Shown piece after piece: positions 15,671 through 25,061 of a stretch of DNA of 64,000 nucleotides (position 1 is its first letter; every line of letters starts with the position of its first letter). The DNA is taken from contig JBMOLL010000067.1 in NCBI GenBank assembly GCA_049325415.1, positions 1-64,000 on the forward strand. Reading direction: 5' to 3'. The position numbers and the translations under genes were made by a program. Source of the stretch: JBMOLL01 sp049325415. Its GTDB lineage: Bacteria > Bacteroidota > Bacteroidia > Bacteroidales > GCA-2748055. Under the pieces are notes generated by a model. It had not been told where the DNA came from. It did no database searches and was given only the letters and a program-made list of their open reading frames with translations.

Positions 15671-16638
15671 CGTTTTGTATCGTAAATGATTCGTTCAATT
15701 ACTTCGGTAAATTCCAGTCCCGCCTTCCTGCAGGCAGCGTAAAAGCCTGCATCGGGCGAGATGCAGGGATTGGCGTTGATCTCAAGCACAAAGGGCTTGC
15801 CGTCGCGGTCGACCCGGATATCCACCCTTACATAACCTTTCAGGTTGAATTCCTTCCAGCACCTGAGCGAGATCTCACTGACCCTGTCGAGCAGCGGCCG
15901 GTCCGATTCCGGAAAATCGAAACTCCGCACCGTGTGGATGTACTCGAAGGAGTCTTCCACCCATTTCGATTTATAACCGAGAATATGCGGTTTGCCTTCC
16001 GGGAAATCAATAAAACGGATCTCGGCCGGAGGCATCACCTGCGGTCCATTCGGTCCTCCCAGCATCGAGATATTGAATTCCCTGCCATGTATATATTCTT
16101 CGATAAAGTAATCTTCCGGGTTTAAAGGTGCTGCTGCAGCCGGTAGAGCGGGATCGTTTCCGTGAAAAACCCCCTCTTCCGTAATACCTACTGAGCCATC
16201 TTCCCATAGCGGTTTTATGATATAACGTTTATCGGGCGCAACCAGTTCAGCCTCCGCGGTGCTGAACCATTCTCCGGTGGGAATGTCGCTGTAGCGGAAA
16301 AACTGCTTGGTAAGCACCTTGTTCGAGGTCAGGAAGATACTCTGTGCCCCCGAACCGGTGAAGGGCATGTTCATGGCTTCGAGCAGAGCCGGGGCCAGGT
16401 AGATCAGACGGCCCTTCCCGTCGACACTCTCCACCAGGTTGAAGACAAAATCGGGTGCAAAACTGCCGATCACTTCTTTGGCCCGGCTGAGATCGAGGTT
16501 GAACCATTCCCGCCGCACTTCATAGCCCAGCTTTTGCAGTGCCTCTTCGACCACGGCCACCTGGTCGAGCACGTCGAGCTCATCGGGCAGCGGGTTCTCC
16601 GACAGGCGGTTGTAGAGTATCAGTGCCCTGCCTGCCAT
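15667..16638 (-). CDS. ATP-grasp ligase, D-Ala-D-Ala ligase-like (first of two)
   Basis: 323-residue ATP-grasp enzyme of the carboxylate-amine ligase type. The ATP-binding lysine strand is RYIIKPLWEDGSVGI and the C-terminal metal-binding motif is FVLEINANPCISPDAGF, close to the EIN-NP motif of D-Ala-D-Ala ligase. The upstream ATP-grasp gene ends 1 base before this start and the GNAT gene begins within its stop. The classic Ddl substrate motifs (for example the N-terminal VAVLFGG loop) are absent, so peptidoglycan synthesis is unlikely. Probable role: ATP-driven coupling of an amino acid or beta-amino acid. Cytoplasmic, no signal peptide. Confidence 0.8.
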   Translation of the reverse strand: MAGRALILYNRLSENPLPDELDVLDQVAVVEEALQKLGYEVRREWFNLDLSRAKEVIGSFAPDFVFNLVESVDGKGRLIYLAPALLEAMNMPFTGSGAQSIFLTSNKVLTKQFFRYSDIPTGEWFSTAEAELVAPDKRYIIKPLWEDGSVGITEEGVFHGNDPALPAAAAPLNPEDYFIEEYIHGREFNISMLGGPNGPQVMPPAEIRFIDFPEGKPHILGYKSKWVEDSFEYIHTVRSFDFPESDRPLLDRVSEISLRCWKEFNLKGYVRVDIRVDRDGKPFVLEINANPCISPDAGFYAACRKAGLEFTEVIERIIYDTKR

Positions 16639-16639
16639 C

Positions 16640-17635
16640 TTAGTCCTTCATTTTAAATTGTATACTGTTTTTTTCCAGGGCCGAGACCATGATCATCCGC
16701 AGTAACCGGCGGTAGCTGATGCCGTTTTTCCCGCAAAGGATCGGCAGGTCGGAAATAATGGGATTCAAACCGGCCAGCGGGTTCACTTCGATGAAGTTAC
16801 AGATCCCCTTGCTGTCGAAGCGAACATCGACCCTTCCTCCATCCTCGCAGCCCAGTGCGCGCCAGGCATCGAGCGACACCTTCTCGCATTCGGCGGCCAC
16901 GGGACCGTCTGCCAGCACATATTCCACGCGTCCCACGAAGTTATCCTTGTTGAAATAGGAATAGACGCCCTGCTCCGCATGCTCGTTCAGGAGTATCTCC
17001 ATCACGCCCACGCTGCGGGCTTTTTTCCCGGTTCCCGTGATCCCCACGGTAAACTCACGCCCGCTGAGGTAGGTTTCGACCAGCACCGGCTGTTTGAATT
17101 TTTCCAGCAGTTCGGCGCAGCGTTCTCTTAATTCTTCTTTATTCCGGATCACCGAAGCGGCATGGATCCCCTTGCCGGTGCCCTCGGCCACAGGCTTGGC
17201 AAAGAGCGGGAAAGGCAGGTTTACCGAGGCCGCATCCTCCAGTTCTCTTACCACCGCAAAATCGGCTGTAGGTACGCCGACATCGCGGATCACGTGCTTG
17301 GTCATGCCCTTGTCGAGGGTGAGGGCCAGTACGAGCGGACCGGAAAAAACATAGGGGATCTTCCAGGCGTCGAGCAGGGCAGGTACCTGGGCCTCGCGGC
17401 CTGTCCCGTAAAGTCCTTCGCTGATATTGAAAACCAGGTCCCAGCGCTTTCCTGCCGCCAGCTGTTCCGTGAGGGCGAGGATATGACCGATCCGTTCGGT
17501 CTCAAAACCAAAGGATGCGAGTGTCTCTTCGATGGCTATAATGGTATCCTCCTTGTCGAATTCGGCTGTCTCCTCTTCGGTGTAGCCCATTTTGAGGTAA
17601 TCGCTGCGGAGGTCGTAGGTAATGCCTATTTTCAT
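16640..17635 (-). CDS. ATP-grasp ligase, D-Ala-D-Ala ligase-like (second of two)
   Basis: 331-residue protein starting MKIGITYDLRSDYL, the N-terminal nucleotide/substrate fold of Ddl-like ligases. FPLFAKPVAEGTGKGIH supplies the ATP-grasp lysine and glycine loop, and ICNFIEVNPLAGLNPIISDLP is the metal-binding C-terminal motif (E-x-N). It is clearly a paralogue of the neighbouring ligase but diverged, so the two may act in sequence or as a heteromer. The radical SAM gene lies 418 bases upstream on the same strand, separated by a dispersed repeat; whether all four are cotranscribed is unknown. Confidence 0.82.
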   Translation of the reverse strand: MKIGITYDLRSDYLKMGYTEEETAEFDKEDTIIAIEETLASFGFETERIGHILALTEQLAAGKRWDLVFNISEGLYGTGREAQVPALLDAWKIPYVFSGPLVLALTLDKGMTKHVIRDVGVPTADFAVVRELEDAASVNLPFPLFAKPVAEGTGKGIHAASVIRNKEELRERCAELLEKFKQPVLVETYLSGREFTVGITGTGKKARSVGVMEILLNEHAEQGVYSYFNKDNFVGRVEYVLADGPVAAECEKVSLDAWRALGCEDGGRVDVRFDSKGICNFIEVNPLAGLNPIISDLPILCGKNGISYRRLLRMIMVSALEKNSIQFKMKD

Positions 17636-17763
17636 TCGTTCTGCTAAACTGTATTAGAAGGTTCAAAATAATACTTTTTTATTATATGCCCCGGGATTGA
17701 TGAGCGGTTCTGCAGGAAAGAACAATTATCATATTTCGTTTATCATTCATTGTCCCGGGCAAG

Positions 17764-18035
17764 CAGGCCTTTTTTTGCCACTAAGACACAAAGTCACCAA
17801 GGAACACAAATAGTTTTTTTGTGGACTTTCGTGGCTTCGTGCCCTCCGGCCACCATAGGCTGGCAGAAGGCGATGCTTTGTGGCTCCGCGTTAAAATTCT
17901 GTGTCTTTTTTTTCGCCACTAAGCCACAAAATCACAAAGGAGCACCAGGAGAATTTTTAATAAGCCTTTGTGCCTTTGTGCTTTTGTGGCTTTGCGTTTA
18001 AAATTTGTGTCTTTTTTTCGCCACCACGACACCGG
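17764..18035. repeat. Dispersed repeat between kamA-like and ATP-grasp genes (two partial copies)
   Basis: The 418-base gap carries two related copies of a G/T-rich dispersed repeat. Recurrent words are GCCACTAAGACACAAAG (17778-17794) and CGCCACTAAGCCACAAAATC (about 17914-17933), with CTTTGTGCCTTTGTGC between. The same family is at 36.4-36.8 kb and 56.4 kb. Frames through it give short KCxxF-type translations that are not genes. Confidence 0.8.
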
Positions 18036-18053
18036 AATGCTCAGCTACCACCC

Positions 18054-19313
18054 TTAAAGTGCATCGGGATAGCGGTAGAGCTTTCCCTCGTAGTTCTTCA
18101 GGACGACCTCATCTTCCGTATGGCCCTGGAAATAGTCGGGCAGCAGGGGGATCTTGCCACCGCCTCCGGGAGCATCGATCACGAACTGCGGCACGGCATA
18201 ACCGGTGGTAAAGCCACGCAGACCGCGGATAATCTCAAGCCCCTTGCTTACCGGGGTACGGAAATGCTTCGATCCGGGGATCGGGTCGCACTGATACAGG
18301 TAGTAGGGCCGTACCCTGACGGTCAGCAGTTGCTGCATCAGTTTCCGGAACACCAGGACATCGTCGTTCACGCCTTTCAGCAGGACGGTCTGGCTGCCCA
18401 GGGGGATGCCCGCATCGGCCAGCATGTTGCAGGCGTAACGGGTTTCGGGCGTCAGTTCATCCGGGTGGGTGAAGTGGATGCTGATGAACAGCGGGTGGTA
18501 CTTCTTCAGCATGTTGACCAGGGCGGGGGTGATCCGTTGCGGAAGCACCACAGGAACCTTGGTCCCGATGCGGATGATCTCCACATGGGGGATGGCCCTC
18601 AGGTTCGACAGGAGGTACTCGAGCCGGCTGTCGGAAAGGGTCAGGGGATCGCCGCCGGAGATCAGCACGTCGCGGATCTCACTGTGACTGCGGATATACT
18701 CAATGGCCCGGTCCCATTCGTTCTTCGAGGAATGGACCTTGTCGGCCTTGGAAACCATGTGCGAACGGGTGCAGTACCTGCAGTAAGCCGAGCAAAAGCC
18801 GGTGGCCAGGAAAAGCACGCGGTCGGGATAACGATGTACGATATGTTCCACCGGACTGGAGCTCTCTTCGGCGAGGGGATCGGGCTTTTCGTCGGGAGAG
18901 AGTAGAAGTTCGTCGAATACGGGCACCATGGTCTTACGGAGGGACTGCTCAGGGTTGGCCGTATCAATCAGACTGGCATAATAGGGAGTAATGCGGATGG
19001 GAAGGTTGTAGCCGTTCGTGACGGGTGCATTCTCCTGTTCGGTAAGTTGAAGGAATTTTGCTAACTGTTCGTAGCTGGTGAAACTGTTTCTGACCTGCCA
19101 GCGCCAGTCAGTCCAGTTGTCGAATGATGTTCCGGGGAAATGTCTCTTGTAGAATTCCAGGGTTTCCTGGTTCACAGGCGGGTCAAAGCTGGGGAAGCTT
19201 ACTCTGCGCGAAGTGGCCGTTTGAACACGGACCTGACCCGCTTTGCTCGGAGGTTCCTCTAATGCTTCCTCGTGCTGGGAAGCAACAACCGCTCCTACTT
19301 TCTTTGAATTCAT
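18054..19313 (-). CDS. kamA: Lysine 2,3-aminomutase-like radical SAM enzyme (KamA family)
   Basis: Radical-SAM and PLP enzyme moving an amino group from C2 to C3, giving a beta-amino acid. In 419 residues the [4Fe-4S] cluster motif is Cys174-x3-Cys178-x2-Cys181 (GFCSAYCRYC). The Clostridium subterminale enzyme has C125/C129/C132, PLP Lys337 and the substrate-amine aspartates Asp293 and Asp330; here Lys387 (GGGGKIP), Asp343 (YQCDP) and Asp380 (FVIDAPGG) sit at a constant offset of 50. Both aspartates are kept, which favours lysine over glutamate. The protein has about 50 extra N-terminal residues. The DNW-DWRWQVRNS segment (65-78) is also typical. It probably heads the cluster with two ATP-grasp ligases and a GNAT. 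Confidence 0.9.
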   Translation of the reverse strand: MNSKKVGAVVASQHEEALEEPPSKAGQVRVQTATSRRVSFPSFDPPVNQETLEFYKRHFPGTSFDNWTDWRWQVRNSFTSYEQLAKFLQLTEQENAPVTNGYNLPIRITPYYASLIDTANPEQSLRKTMVPVFDELLLSPDEKPDPLAEESSSPVEHIVHRYPDRVLFLATGFCSAYCRYCTRSHMVSKADKVHSSKNEWDRAIEYIRSHSEIRDVLISGGDPLTLSDSRLEYLLSNLRAIPHVEIIRIGTKVPVVLPQRITPALVNMLKKYHPLFISIHFTHPDELTPETRYACNMLADAGIPLGSQTVLLKGVNDDVLVFRKLMQQLLTVRVRPYYLYQCDPIPGSKHFRTPVSKGLEIIRGLRGFTTGYAVPQFVIDAPGGGGKIPLLPDYFQGHTEDEVVLKNYEGKLYRYPDAL

Positions 19314-19650
19314 AGATAGTTGGTGTTAAAAGTTAAAATAATTACCAGAATCCTTTCTAAAAACATAATTGTAATCTTTTATTTATCAATTATTTAATAG
19401 TGCAATTCTGCGCATGCATATTAATACAATATTAAATAATCTATAAATCGCTTGTTCAGCCTCCCTGAAAAATCTCAAAAGAGTTATCAACCACGAAATA
19501 AACAGGGAGGGAGGATTTTAACAAGTACCTCCGTCTGCCTGAAATTCAACTGCTTCATCATGTCATCATACACTTCAGGTCAGGCCCCCTGCCGGTCCTG
19601 CCCCGCCCTTCTGCTGCACGCCTGTCGCAGACCGGGAAGTAACAATTCAG

Positions 19651-19658
19651 TACCTTTG
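19651..19658 (+). promoter_or_regulatory. Candidate -7 promoter element of the nuclease gene
   Basis: TACCTTTG matches TAnnTTTG, 27 bases before the ATG at 19686. The 372-base gap from kamA to here (divergent genes) shows nothing else that I recognise. Confidence 0.5.
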
Positions 19659-19685
19659 CTTTTTATAATTATAATTTAGACGCAG

Positions 19686-20540
19686 ATGAAGAAAAAAGTA
19701 ATCATTTTCATCGCACTTTTTTTACTTATTCTGTCATTTTTTTTACTGTGGAGGTACTACCCCTCTCTTTTCCACCGGGAAAGCAGCCGCAAAGCCTCTC
19801 CCGCAGCAGCGGATATCAGCGGGATCTCCTCCCCCGTGACCCTTAAAATCGACCGTTTTGAAGAGGGATGGCCGGTGGAACAGACGGGCGACACCCTGCT
19901 TTCCTCCCCCGGCTACACCCTGAGCTATGACGAAGACGAGGAACAGGCAGCCTGGGTGGCCTATGTGCTCACTTCGGCCGACGTAAGCGGCGGCGGGGAG
20001 GAACGCACGGATAACTTCCGCAGTGACACCCGCGTGCTCACCGGTTCCGCCACTCCCGACGATTACAAGGGCAGCGGCTACGACCGCGGGCACCTCGCCC
20101 CGGCTGCCGACATGGGCTGGTCGGCTTCGGCCATGAGCGAATCCTTCCTGATGTCGAACATGAGCCCGCAGGTACCGGCCTTCAACCGCGGGATCTGGAA
20201 AAAGTTGGAGGAGCAGGTACGCGACTGGGCGGTGGACTGCGATTCGGTATACGTGATCACCGGCCCGGTGCTGAACAGCTGCCCCTCCCACATCGGTAAA
20301 AACGAAGTGGGGGTGCCGGAGTACTATTTCAAGGTGATCCTCGACCTCAGTCCGCCCAACAAGATGATCGCCTTCCTCCTTCCCAACGCCGGCTCCAAAG
20401 CCTCTATCTATCATTACGCAATCACTGTCGACTCGCTCGAGACCTTTACCGGTTATGATTTCTTCGCGGGGATAAATGACAAAGCGTCGGTCGACCGGCT
20501 CGAAAGCTGCAGCGACACGACGCTCTGGATCCTTAAATGA
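19686..20540 (+). CDS. Membrane-anchored DNA/RNA non-specific endonuclease (NucA family)
   Basis: Sugar-nonspecific nuclease of the beta-beta-alpha-metal fold. Residues 3-23 are one long hydrophobic segment without a clear cleavage site, so the enzyme is likely anchored with its catalytic part outside the cytoplasm. The active-site motif DRGH is at 133-136 (GYDRGHLAPAADM; His136 general base) and the Mg-binding Asn is Asn167 in MSPQVPAFNRGIW. Length 284 is normal. A role in degrading extracellular DNA or scavenging phosphate and nucleotides fits such enzymes. The next gene on the opposite strand ends 1 base beyond its stop. Confidence 0.92.
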   Translation: MKKKVIIFIALFLLILSFFLLWRYYPSLFHRESSRKASPAAADISGISSPVTLKIDRFEEGWPVEQTGDTLLSSPGYTLSYDEDEEQAAWVAYVLTSADVSGGGEERTDNFRSDTRVLTGSATPDDYKGSGYDRGHLAPAADMGWSASAMSESFLMSNMSPQVPAFNRGIWKKLEEQVRDWAVDCDSVYVITGPVLNSCPSHIGKNEVGVPEYYFKVILDLSPPNKMIAFLLPNAGSKASIYHYAITVDSLETFTGYDFFAGINDKASVDRLESCSDTTLWILK

Positions 20541-20541
20541 A

Positions 20542-23500
20542 TCAACGTCCCGGTGTCCAGGGGGCACCGGCTCTGTCAAGTTTCTCCCCGATGGCTTTGA
20601 TCTTCCCTTCCACGGCAGCCAGGCGGCTTTCGAGCGCCGGCAGGCTCTTCGTGAGAATGTCGAACTGAGCCTTCTCGGTGGAAGTGACATCGGCGGTCGA
20701 CGACCAGTGACCGTAGATCATCGAACTCATGCGTTCCCTCAGCGGCATGGTCATCGGTGGGAGCTCTTCGTAGCTGGCCGGTGCTTCGGGTCCGTTCAGG
20801 ATAAAGAGGATGTCGCGGATCTCTTTCTCCGCAGCCTGTGCCTCCTTCAGCAGGTCGGGCGCTGCGCCGGGCGTCTGCAGGGCAGCCTGCTCCATGTAAA
20901 GCACTTTCTCCAGCTGATCGTCGAGCTTACGCTCCAGGGCCATGTAGGTCCCGGCCAGCTTCGTGGCCTTCTCCTGGAATTCAACCAGGGCCCTGCGGTC
21001 CGTTGCAGGCAACGTGGTATTGTTGAGCGGCACGGCTTTGAATTCCACCGGTCCAGCCAGGTGCTTCATCTCCCCTCCTGCGACCATGTCCATGCTTACC
21101 TTATATACACCGGGCATAACGGGAATACCGGCCGGCGATGAGGCCAGCGGATCGAACTTCTTCCCGCGCAGGTTCAGCGGTCGCGTGGACGCATAACGCA
21201 GGTCCCAGCTTACCCGTGAGACTCCCTCGGAAGCACTCTTTGTAAGCCTTCTTACCTCGTTGCCCTGTGCGTCGGTAATGGTGAACAAAAGGTAGGGGGC
21301 GATCTCCTCTTCCTCGGCCCTCAGCTGTTCAGTGGAAGGCTGCGGGATGGGCTTCTTCGCCTCGAAGAGTTCCTTCTCCGCCTTTTTCCGCTGCTGTTTC
21401 AGTGTTTGCGGCACTTCTTTCACGTAACAGGTGAAGGTGGCTCCGAACTCGGGATTGGCCGATTTGTAAAGCGTGCTGCCCTGGCCGTACTTCCCTCCGT
21501 CCTCGATATACATCAGCGCATCCTTCACGGGGAAGATCAGCCCGGCATTGTCGAACAGGGCCCTGTTCTTCGCTGCCTCGCGGAGCGGTGTGTAATCGTC
21601 GATGATGTAGAAGCCGCGGCCGAAAGTGGCGATCACCAGGTCGTTCTCACGTTCCTGGATGGTGATATCCTCAACCGAAACCGAGGGCAGGCCGGAGCCC
21701 AGGTCCATCCAGGTCTGTCCGCCGTCGGTGCTGCAGTGGATCTTGAATTCCGTACCGACGAAAAGCAAACCGGGAACCGCCGGGTCCTGTTCGATGGCAT
21801 GTACAGAGCCCTCGGGCAGTCCGTTCGTGATGGCCGTCCAGCTCTTGCCCAGGTCGTGGCTCACAAACAGGTAGGGTTTGAAATCGTCGCGTTTCAGGTT
21901 GTTGAAGCTCACGTACACGGTGTTCTTATCGAAGCGGTCGGGCAGGATATCGCTCACATAGGTATATTCCGGCACGCCGGGGAAACTGCTGATCTTTGTC
22001 CAGCTCTTCCCGCCGTCCTTCGTAATCGACAGCACGCCGTCGTCGGTGCCTGCAAAGAGCAGGTTCTCGTCGATTGGCGATTCGGCAAAGGCCACGCCCG
22101 TACCCCAGAGGCTGGTGGAGATGTCCTTGGCCACGGCATCGCGGCTCCAGAAATGGTCCATCACCGGCCAGGTGTTCCGGTCGGTGCCCGAGGTTAGGTC
22201 GTCGCTGATCACCTCCCAGGTGTTGCCGCGGTCGTTGCTGCGGAAGACCTTATTGGCCATGGTGTAGATGCGGGTGTGACTGTGTTTGCTGATCACCAGC
22301 GGGGTGTTCCAGTTCCATTTGTAGGTTGACTCTCCCTCGCGCGGCTGCGGCTTGATGTCGAGGCTCTCGTTGCTGCGCCGGTCGTAGCGGTACATGTTGC
22401 CGTACTGCGCCTCGACGTAGGCTATATTGGGATCGGTCGGGTCGACCGCGGCCCAGAAGCCGTCGCCGCCGTTCACCGAGCGCCATTCCTCGTTGGTGAC
22501 GCCGTCGCTGCTCAGGTTCCTCGACGGACCGGCCAGGGTATTGTTGTCCTGCGTGCCCCCGTAGACATTGTAGAACGGGAGGGCGTTATCGGCAAAGACG
22601 CGGTAGAACTGCGTGACGGGCAGGTTCGACTTGAAGAGGTAGTTCTTCCCCCCGTCGAAGGTCTCGTAGATGCCGCCGTCGCCGCCGATGAGGAGGTGGC
22701 TCGTGGCTTTCGGATCGATCCACAGGGCATGGTCGTCGACGTGGCGGTTGTTATTTCCCACAGCGGTCCAGGTCTTGCCGCCGTCGACCGTCACCTGCGA
22801 AACCGTTTCCATGGAATAGACCTTGTCCACATCGACCGGGTCGCAGTAGATCTCGTTGTAGTACTGTCCGCTCGAGGCGTAGTCGCTCATCTTCTGCCAG
22901 GAGGCGCCGCGGTCGGTGGAGCGGAAGAAGCCGCCCTTGCCTTCTGCGGCTTCCATGATGAGGTAGACCGTGTTATGATCGGCCGGCGACACGTCGATGC
23001 CCATCCCCCCGATATGCACCGAGGGCAGTCCGTTCATGGCCTTCTCCCAGGTCTCGCCGCCGTCTTTCGAACGGTACACGGCCGACTCGGGCCCGCCGCC
23101 GATCTTAGTGAAGACATGGCGCCGCCGCTGTTCGCTGGTGGCGTACATGAGGTCGGGGTTAACGGGGTCGATAACCACGTTGTTCACCCCGGTGTTTTCG
23201 CTGATCTCCAGCACCTTTTTCCAGGTCTTGCCACCGTCGCTGCTCTTGTAGAGCCCGCGGTCGCCGCCCGGTCCCCAGGCCGAGCCCTCGGCTGCCACGA
23301 ACACGATATCGGAGCAGCGGGGAGAGACGACGATGTCGCCGATCTGGCGCGAGTCTTTCAGGCCCATGTTGGTAAAGGAGCCGCCGCCGTCCTCACTTTT
23401 ATACACGCCGTTGCCGTAGCCCAGGGCGCGCTGGTGGTTGTTCTCGCCCGTGCCCACCCATACGATGTTCGGGTTGGAGGGATCGAGGGTGACCACGCCC

Positions 23501-23838
23501 ATGGAGTAGGCGCCGTAGTTATCGAAGACCGGCTGGAAGGTGGTGCCGTTGTTGGTGGTTTTCCAGACATGGCCCGAGGCCACGGCCACGTACCACTCGA
23601 AGGGGTTGACCGGGTTCACGGCAAAATCGGCGATGCGGCCCGAGGTAAAGGCCGGCCCTATGCTCCGCCAGCTGAGGCCGGAGGCCACTTTTGCTTCCGG
23701 GGCCTCGGCCTTCTTCTCGTTGCCGTCGTTCTTTTTGTCCTTTTTTTCGGGAGGGACGGCCCCCGTGTTGATGCACAGCAGCAGCGCCAGCGCCATGCCT
23801 ACGCCCGCCCTGATCCTGTAATGGTGTTTCCCGTTCAT
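20542..23838 (-). CDS. Secreted BNR/VPS10-like beta-propeller protein
   Basis: A 1098-residue secreted protein. A hydrophobic signal (VGMALALLLCINTGAVP) is followed by a Lys/Glu linker and a long run of BNR/Asp-box repeats: YKSEDGGGSF, YKSSDGGKTW, YRSKDGGETW, FRSTDRGASW, FRSNDRGNTW, ITKDGGKSW and CSTDGGQTW, typical of sortilin/VPS10 and related 10-bladed propellers. Residues about 800-1000 hold a beta-domain, and 960-1098 are helical (ERKLDDQLEKVLYMEQA, LESRLAAVEGKIKAIGEKL), probably coiled coil. Such Bacteroidota proteins are often annotated as glycosyl hydrolase or sortilin, but no catalytic motif is visible. Probable surface or periplasmic binding protein. Start at 23838 chosen for the signal peptide. 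Confidence 0.8.
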   Translation of the reverse strand: MNGKHHYRIRAGVGMALALLLCINTGAVPPEKKDKKNDGNEKKAEAPEAKVASGLSWRSIGPAFTSGRIADFAVNPVNPFEWYVAVASGHVWKTTNNGTTFQPVFDNYGAYSMGVVTLDPSNPNIVWVGTGENNHQRALGYGNGVYKSEDGGGSFTNMGLKDSRQIGDIVVSPRCSDIVFVAAEGSAWGPGGDRGLYKSSDGGKTWKKVLEISENTGVNNVVIDPVNPDLMYATSEQRRRHVFTKIGGGPESAVYRSKDGGETWEKAMNGLPSVHIGGMGIDVSPADHNTVYLIMEAAEGKGGFFRSTDRGASWQKMSDYASSGQYYNEIYCDPVDVDKVYSMETVSQVTVDGGKTWTAVGNNNRHVDDHALWIDPKATSHLLIGGDGGIYETFDGGKNYLFKSNLPVTQFYRVFADNALPFYNVYGGTQDNNTLAGPSRNLSSDGVTNEEWRSVNGGDGFWAAVDPTDPNIAYVEAQYGNMYRYDRRSNESLDIKPQPREGESTYKWNWNTPLVISKHSHTRIYTMANKVFRSNDRGNTWEVISDDLTSGTDRNTWPVMDHFWSRDAVAKDISTSLWGTGVAFAESPIDENLLFAGTDDGVLSITKDGGKSWTKISSFPGVPEYTYVSDILPDRFDKNTVYVSFNNLKRDDFKPYLFVSHDLGKSWTAITNGLPEGSVHAIEQDPAVPGLLFVGTEFKIHCSTDGGQTWMDLGSGLPSVSVEDITIQERENDLVIATFGRGFYIIDDYTPLREAAKNRALFDNAGLIFPVKDALMYIEDGGKYGQGSTLYKSANPEFGATFTCYVKEVPQTLKQQRKKAEKELFEAKKPIPQPSTEQLRAEEEEIAPYLLFTITDAQGNEVRRLTKSASEGVSRVSWDLRYASTRPLNLRGKKFDPLASSPAGIPVMPGVYKVSMDMVAGGEMKHLAGPVEFKAVPLNNTTLPATDRRALVEFQEKATKLAGTYMALERKLDDQLEKVLYMEQAALQTPGAAPDLLKEAQAAEKEIRDILFILNGPEAPASYEELPPMTMPLRERMSSMIYGHWSSTADVTSTEKAQFDILTKSLPALESRLAAVEGKIKAIGEKLDRAGAPWTPGR

Positions 23839-24171
23839 CAGTCTTTGTTTTTTGGGTTTAAGGGCTCAATTTAAAAAATTATTCGCGGAAAGCTGAGGGG
23901 TATTGACTTTTTAACGGAGGGGTTGTAACTTGATAGGTGGAATTCAGTTGGTTCGGTGCCCGGGGTTGCTGGTGGTTTTTTTGGGGGTGAAGAAGATTTG
24001 GAACTTCGGGTAAGTTATATTGATAATAATAATCTATTAAAGGAAAATGAAAAGGTAAATGTTTATAGAATTATTAGAAATTATTTTTGATCTTCTTTCA
24101 AAAGAAGAAATGGGGTATTAGTCATTTTTTTTAAAAAAATATTCAATGGTTAAGCTACAACCTTATTACTT
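23839..24171. other. Boundary into the AT-rich island
   Basis: About 330 bases without a gene. Base composition changes from GC-balanced (before about 23950) to strongly AT-rich (after about 24010). No inverted repeat, integrase or tRNA end was seen at the junction. Confidence 0.5.
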
Positions 24172-24852
24172 ATGCTCATGGAAAATAAATTGACAAAAAT
24201 CGCAACATTTCTAGATGGAAATTTTTTCATGATTGTATCTGAATTTTACAAATTCCATCATCCAAAAGGGAAATATATCTCATTCAATGGACTCGCTGAG
24301 TATATTAGAGAAGAAGTATCAAGACAGGAACAAGTAGACAAAAGATACTGCCAAATTGTTGAAGCGCATTGGTTTAGAGGTCGATACAATACATCGCAGT
24401 TAAATCAAATGATTACTGACGATACAAAAAGATTGTCTTGGCTGACAAATGAAAGATATGTGCATGATTTATTTATGTATAATGGAATTGTTCAACATGT
24501 ATATCCGGTTCAATTTGATCAAAGAACTGGAAGAACTACGGAAAAAGGAATTGATGTTTGGCTTGCCTTAGAGGCTTTTGAATTAGCGGTCTTAAAAAAA
24601 TTTGATGTTTGTACACTAATAGCAGGGGATACCGACTATGTACCATTAGTAAGAAAACTGAATGGCCTAGGAACTAGGGTGATGGTTCTTGGTTGGGATT
24701 TCCAATATGCGCTTCCAAATGGTAATATGCATATTACAAGAACAAGTCAACCACTACTTGATGAATGCACCTATCCAATAATGATGGAAGGAGTTATTAA
24801 TGATAGAGCAAATACAAATAATCCCGTCGTTCGAGGAATTTTTGAGAATTGA
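24172..24852 (+). CDS. NYN-domain (PIN-like) nuclease
   Basis: 226-residue protein of the NYN/DUF88 class, a PIN-like fold whose members cut RNA using acidic residues and a divalent metal. Acidic positions fit the family: Asp15 (TFLDGNFF), Asp128 (EKGIDVWLALEA, a K-x-x-D-x-x-L pattern) and Asp153/Asp155 (AGDTDYVPLV, the SGDSDF-type motif), then GTRVMVLGWDF. No signal peptide, so cytoplasmic. The start could also be the second ATG at 24178. Codons are AT-ending, unlike flanking genes. It is the first of three same-strand genes in the island; the ATPase gene starts 209 bases later. Function in defence or RNA decay is inference. Confidence 0.85.
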   Translation: MLMENKLTKIATFLDGNFFMIVSEFYKFHHPKGKYISFNGLAEYIREEVSRQEQVDKRYCQIVEAHWFRGRYNTSQLNQMITDDTKRLSWLTNERYVHDLFMYNGIVQHVYPVQFDQRTGRTTEKGIDVWLALEAFELAVLKKFDVCTLIAGDTDYVPLVRKLNGLGTRVMVLGWDFQYALPNGNMHITRTSQPLLDECTYPIMMEGVINDRANTNNPVVRGIFEN

Positions 24853-25061
24853 CACTTGACAGTTTTAGCTTGTCATATTACAGTAAAGGAATTACAGTTG
24901 GCAATTACCAAGATTTGATATTATACAATATTGCCAAGAATTATTTTATTTCTAAATAAACTATAGATACATTTTCCAAAGCATTGTTCGACTATAAGAT
25001 AATGCAATGATATCAATCCTTTCATGAAATTTACTTTAAAAACAACGCAAAACTAGAGAAA

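Noticed and set aside
15667..17635. ATP-grasp genes as D-Ala-D-Ala ligases of peptidoglycan synthesis
   Set aside because: They lack the Ddl N-terminal motifs and do not sit with murein genes, and two diverged copies next to an aminomutase suggest another substrate.
18054..19313. Possibility that the KamA homologue is a glutamate 2,3-aminomutase
   Set aside because: Glutamate enzymes replace the two side-chain-binding aspartates; here Asp343 and Asp380 are both kept, so a lysine-like substrate is preferred.
22696..23874. 392-codon plus-strand open frame
   Set aside because: Antisense shadow of the BNR-propeller protein; its His/Asp/Val-rich translation looks like the reverse strand of a GC-biased gene.
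23839..24171. Possible integrase or attachment site at the left edge of the AT-rich island
   Set aside because: No integrase gene, tRNA or flanking direct repeat was found, so no attachment site is claimed.
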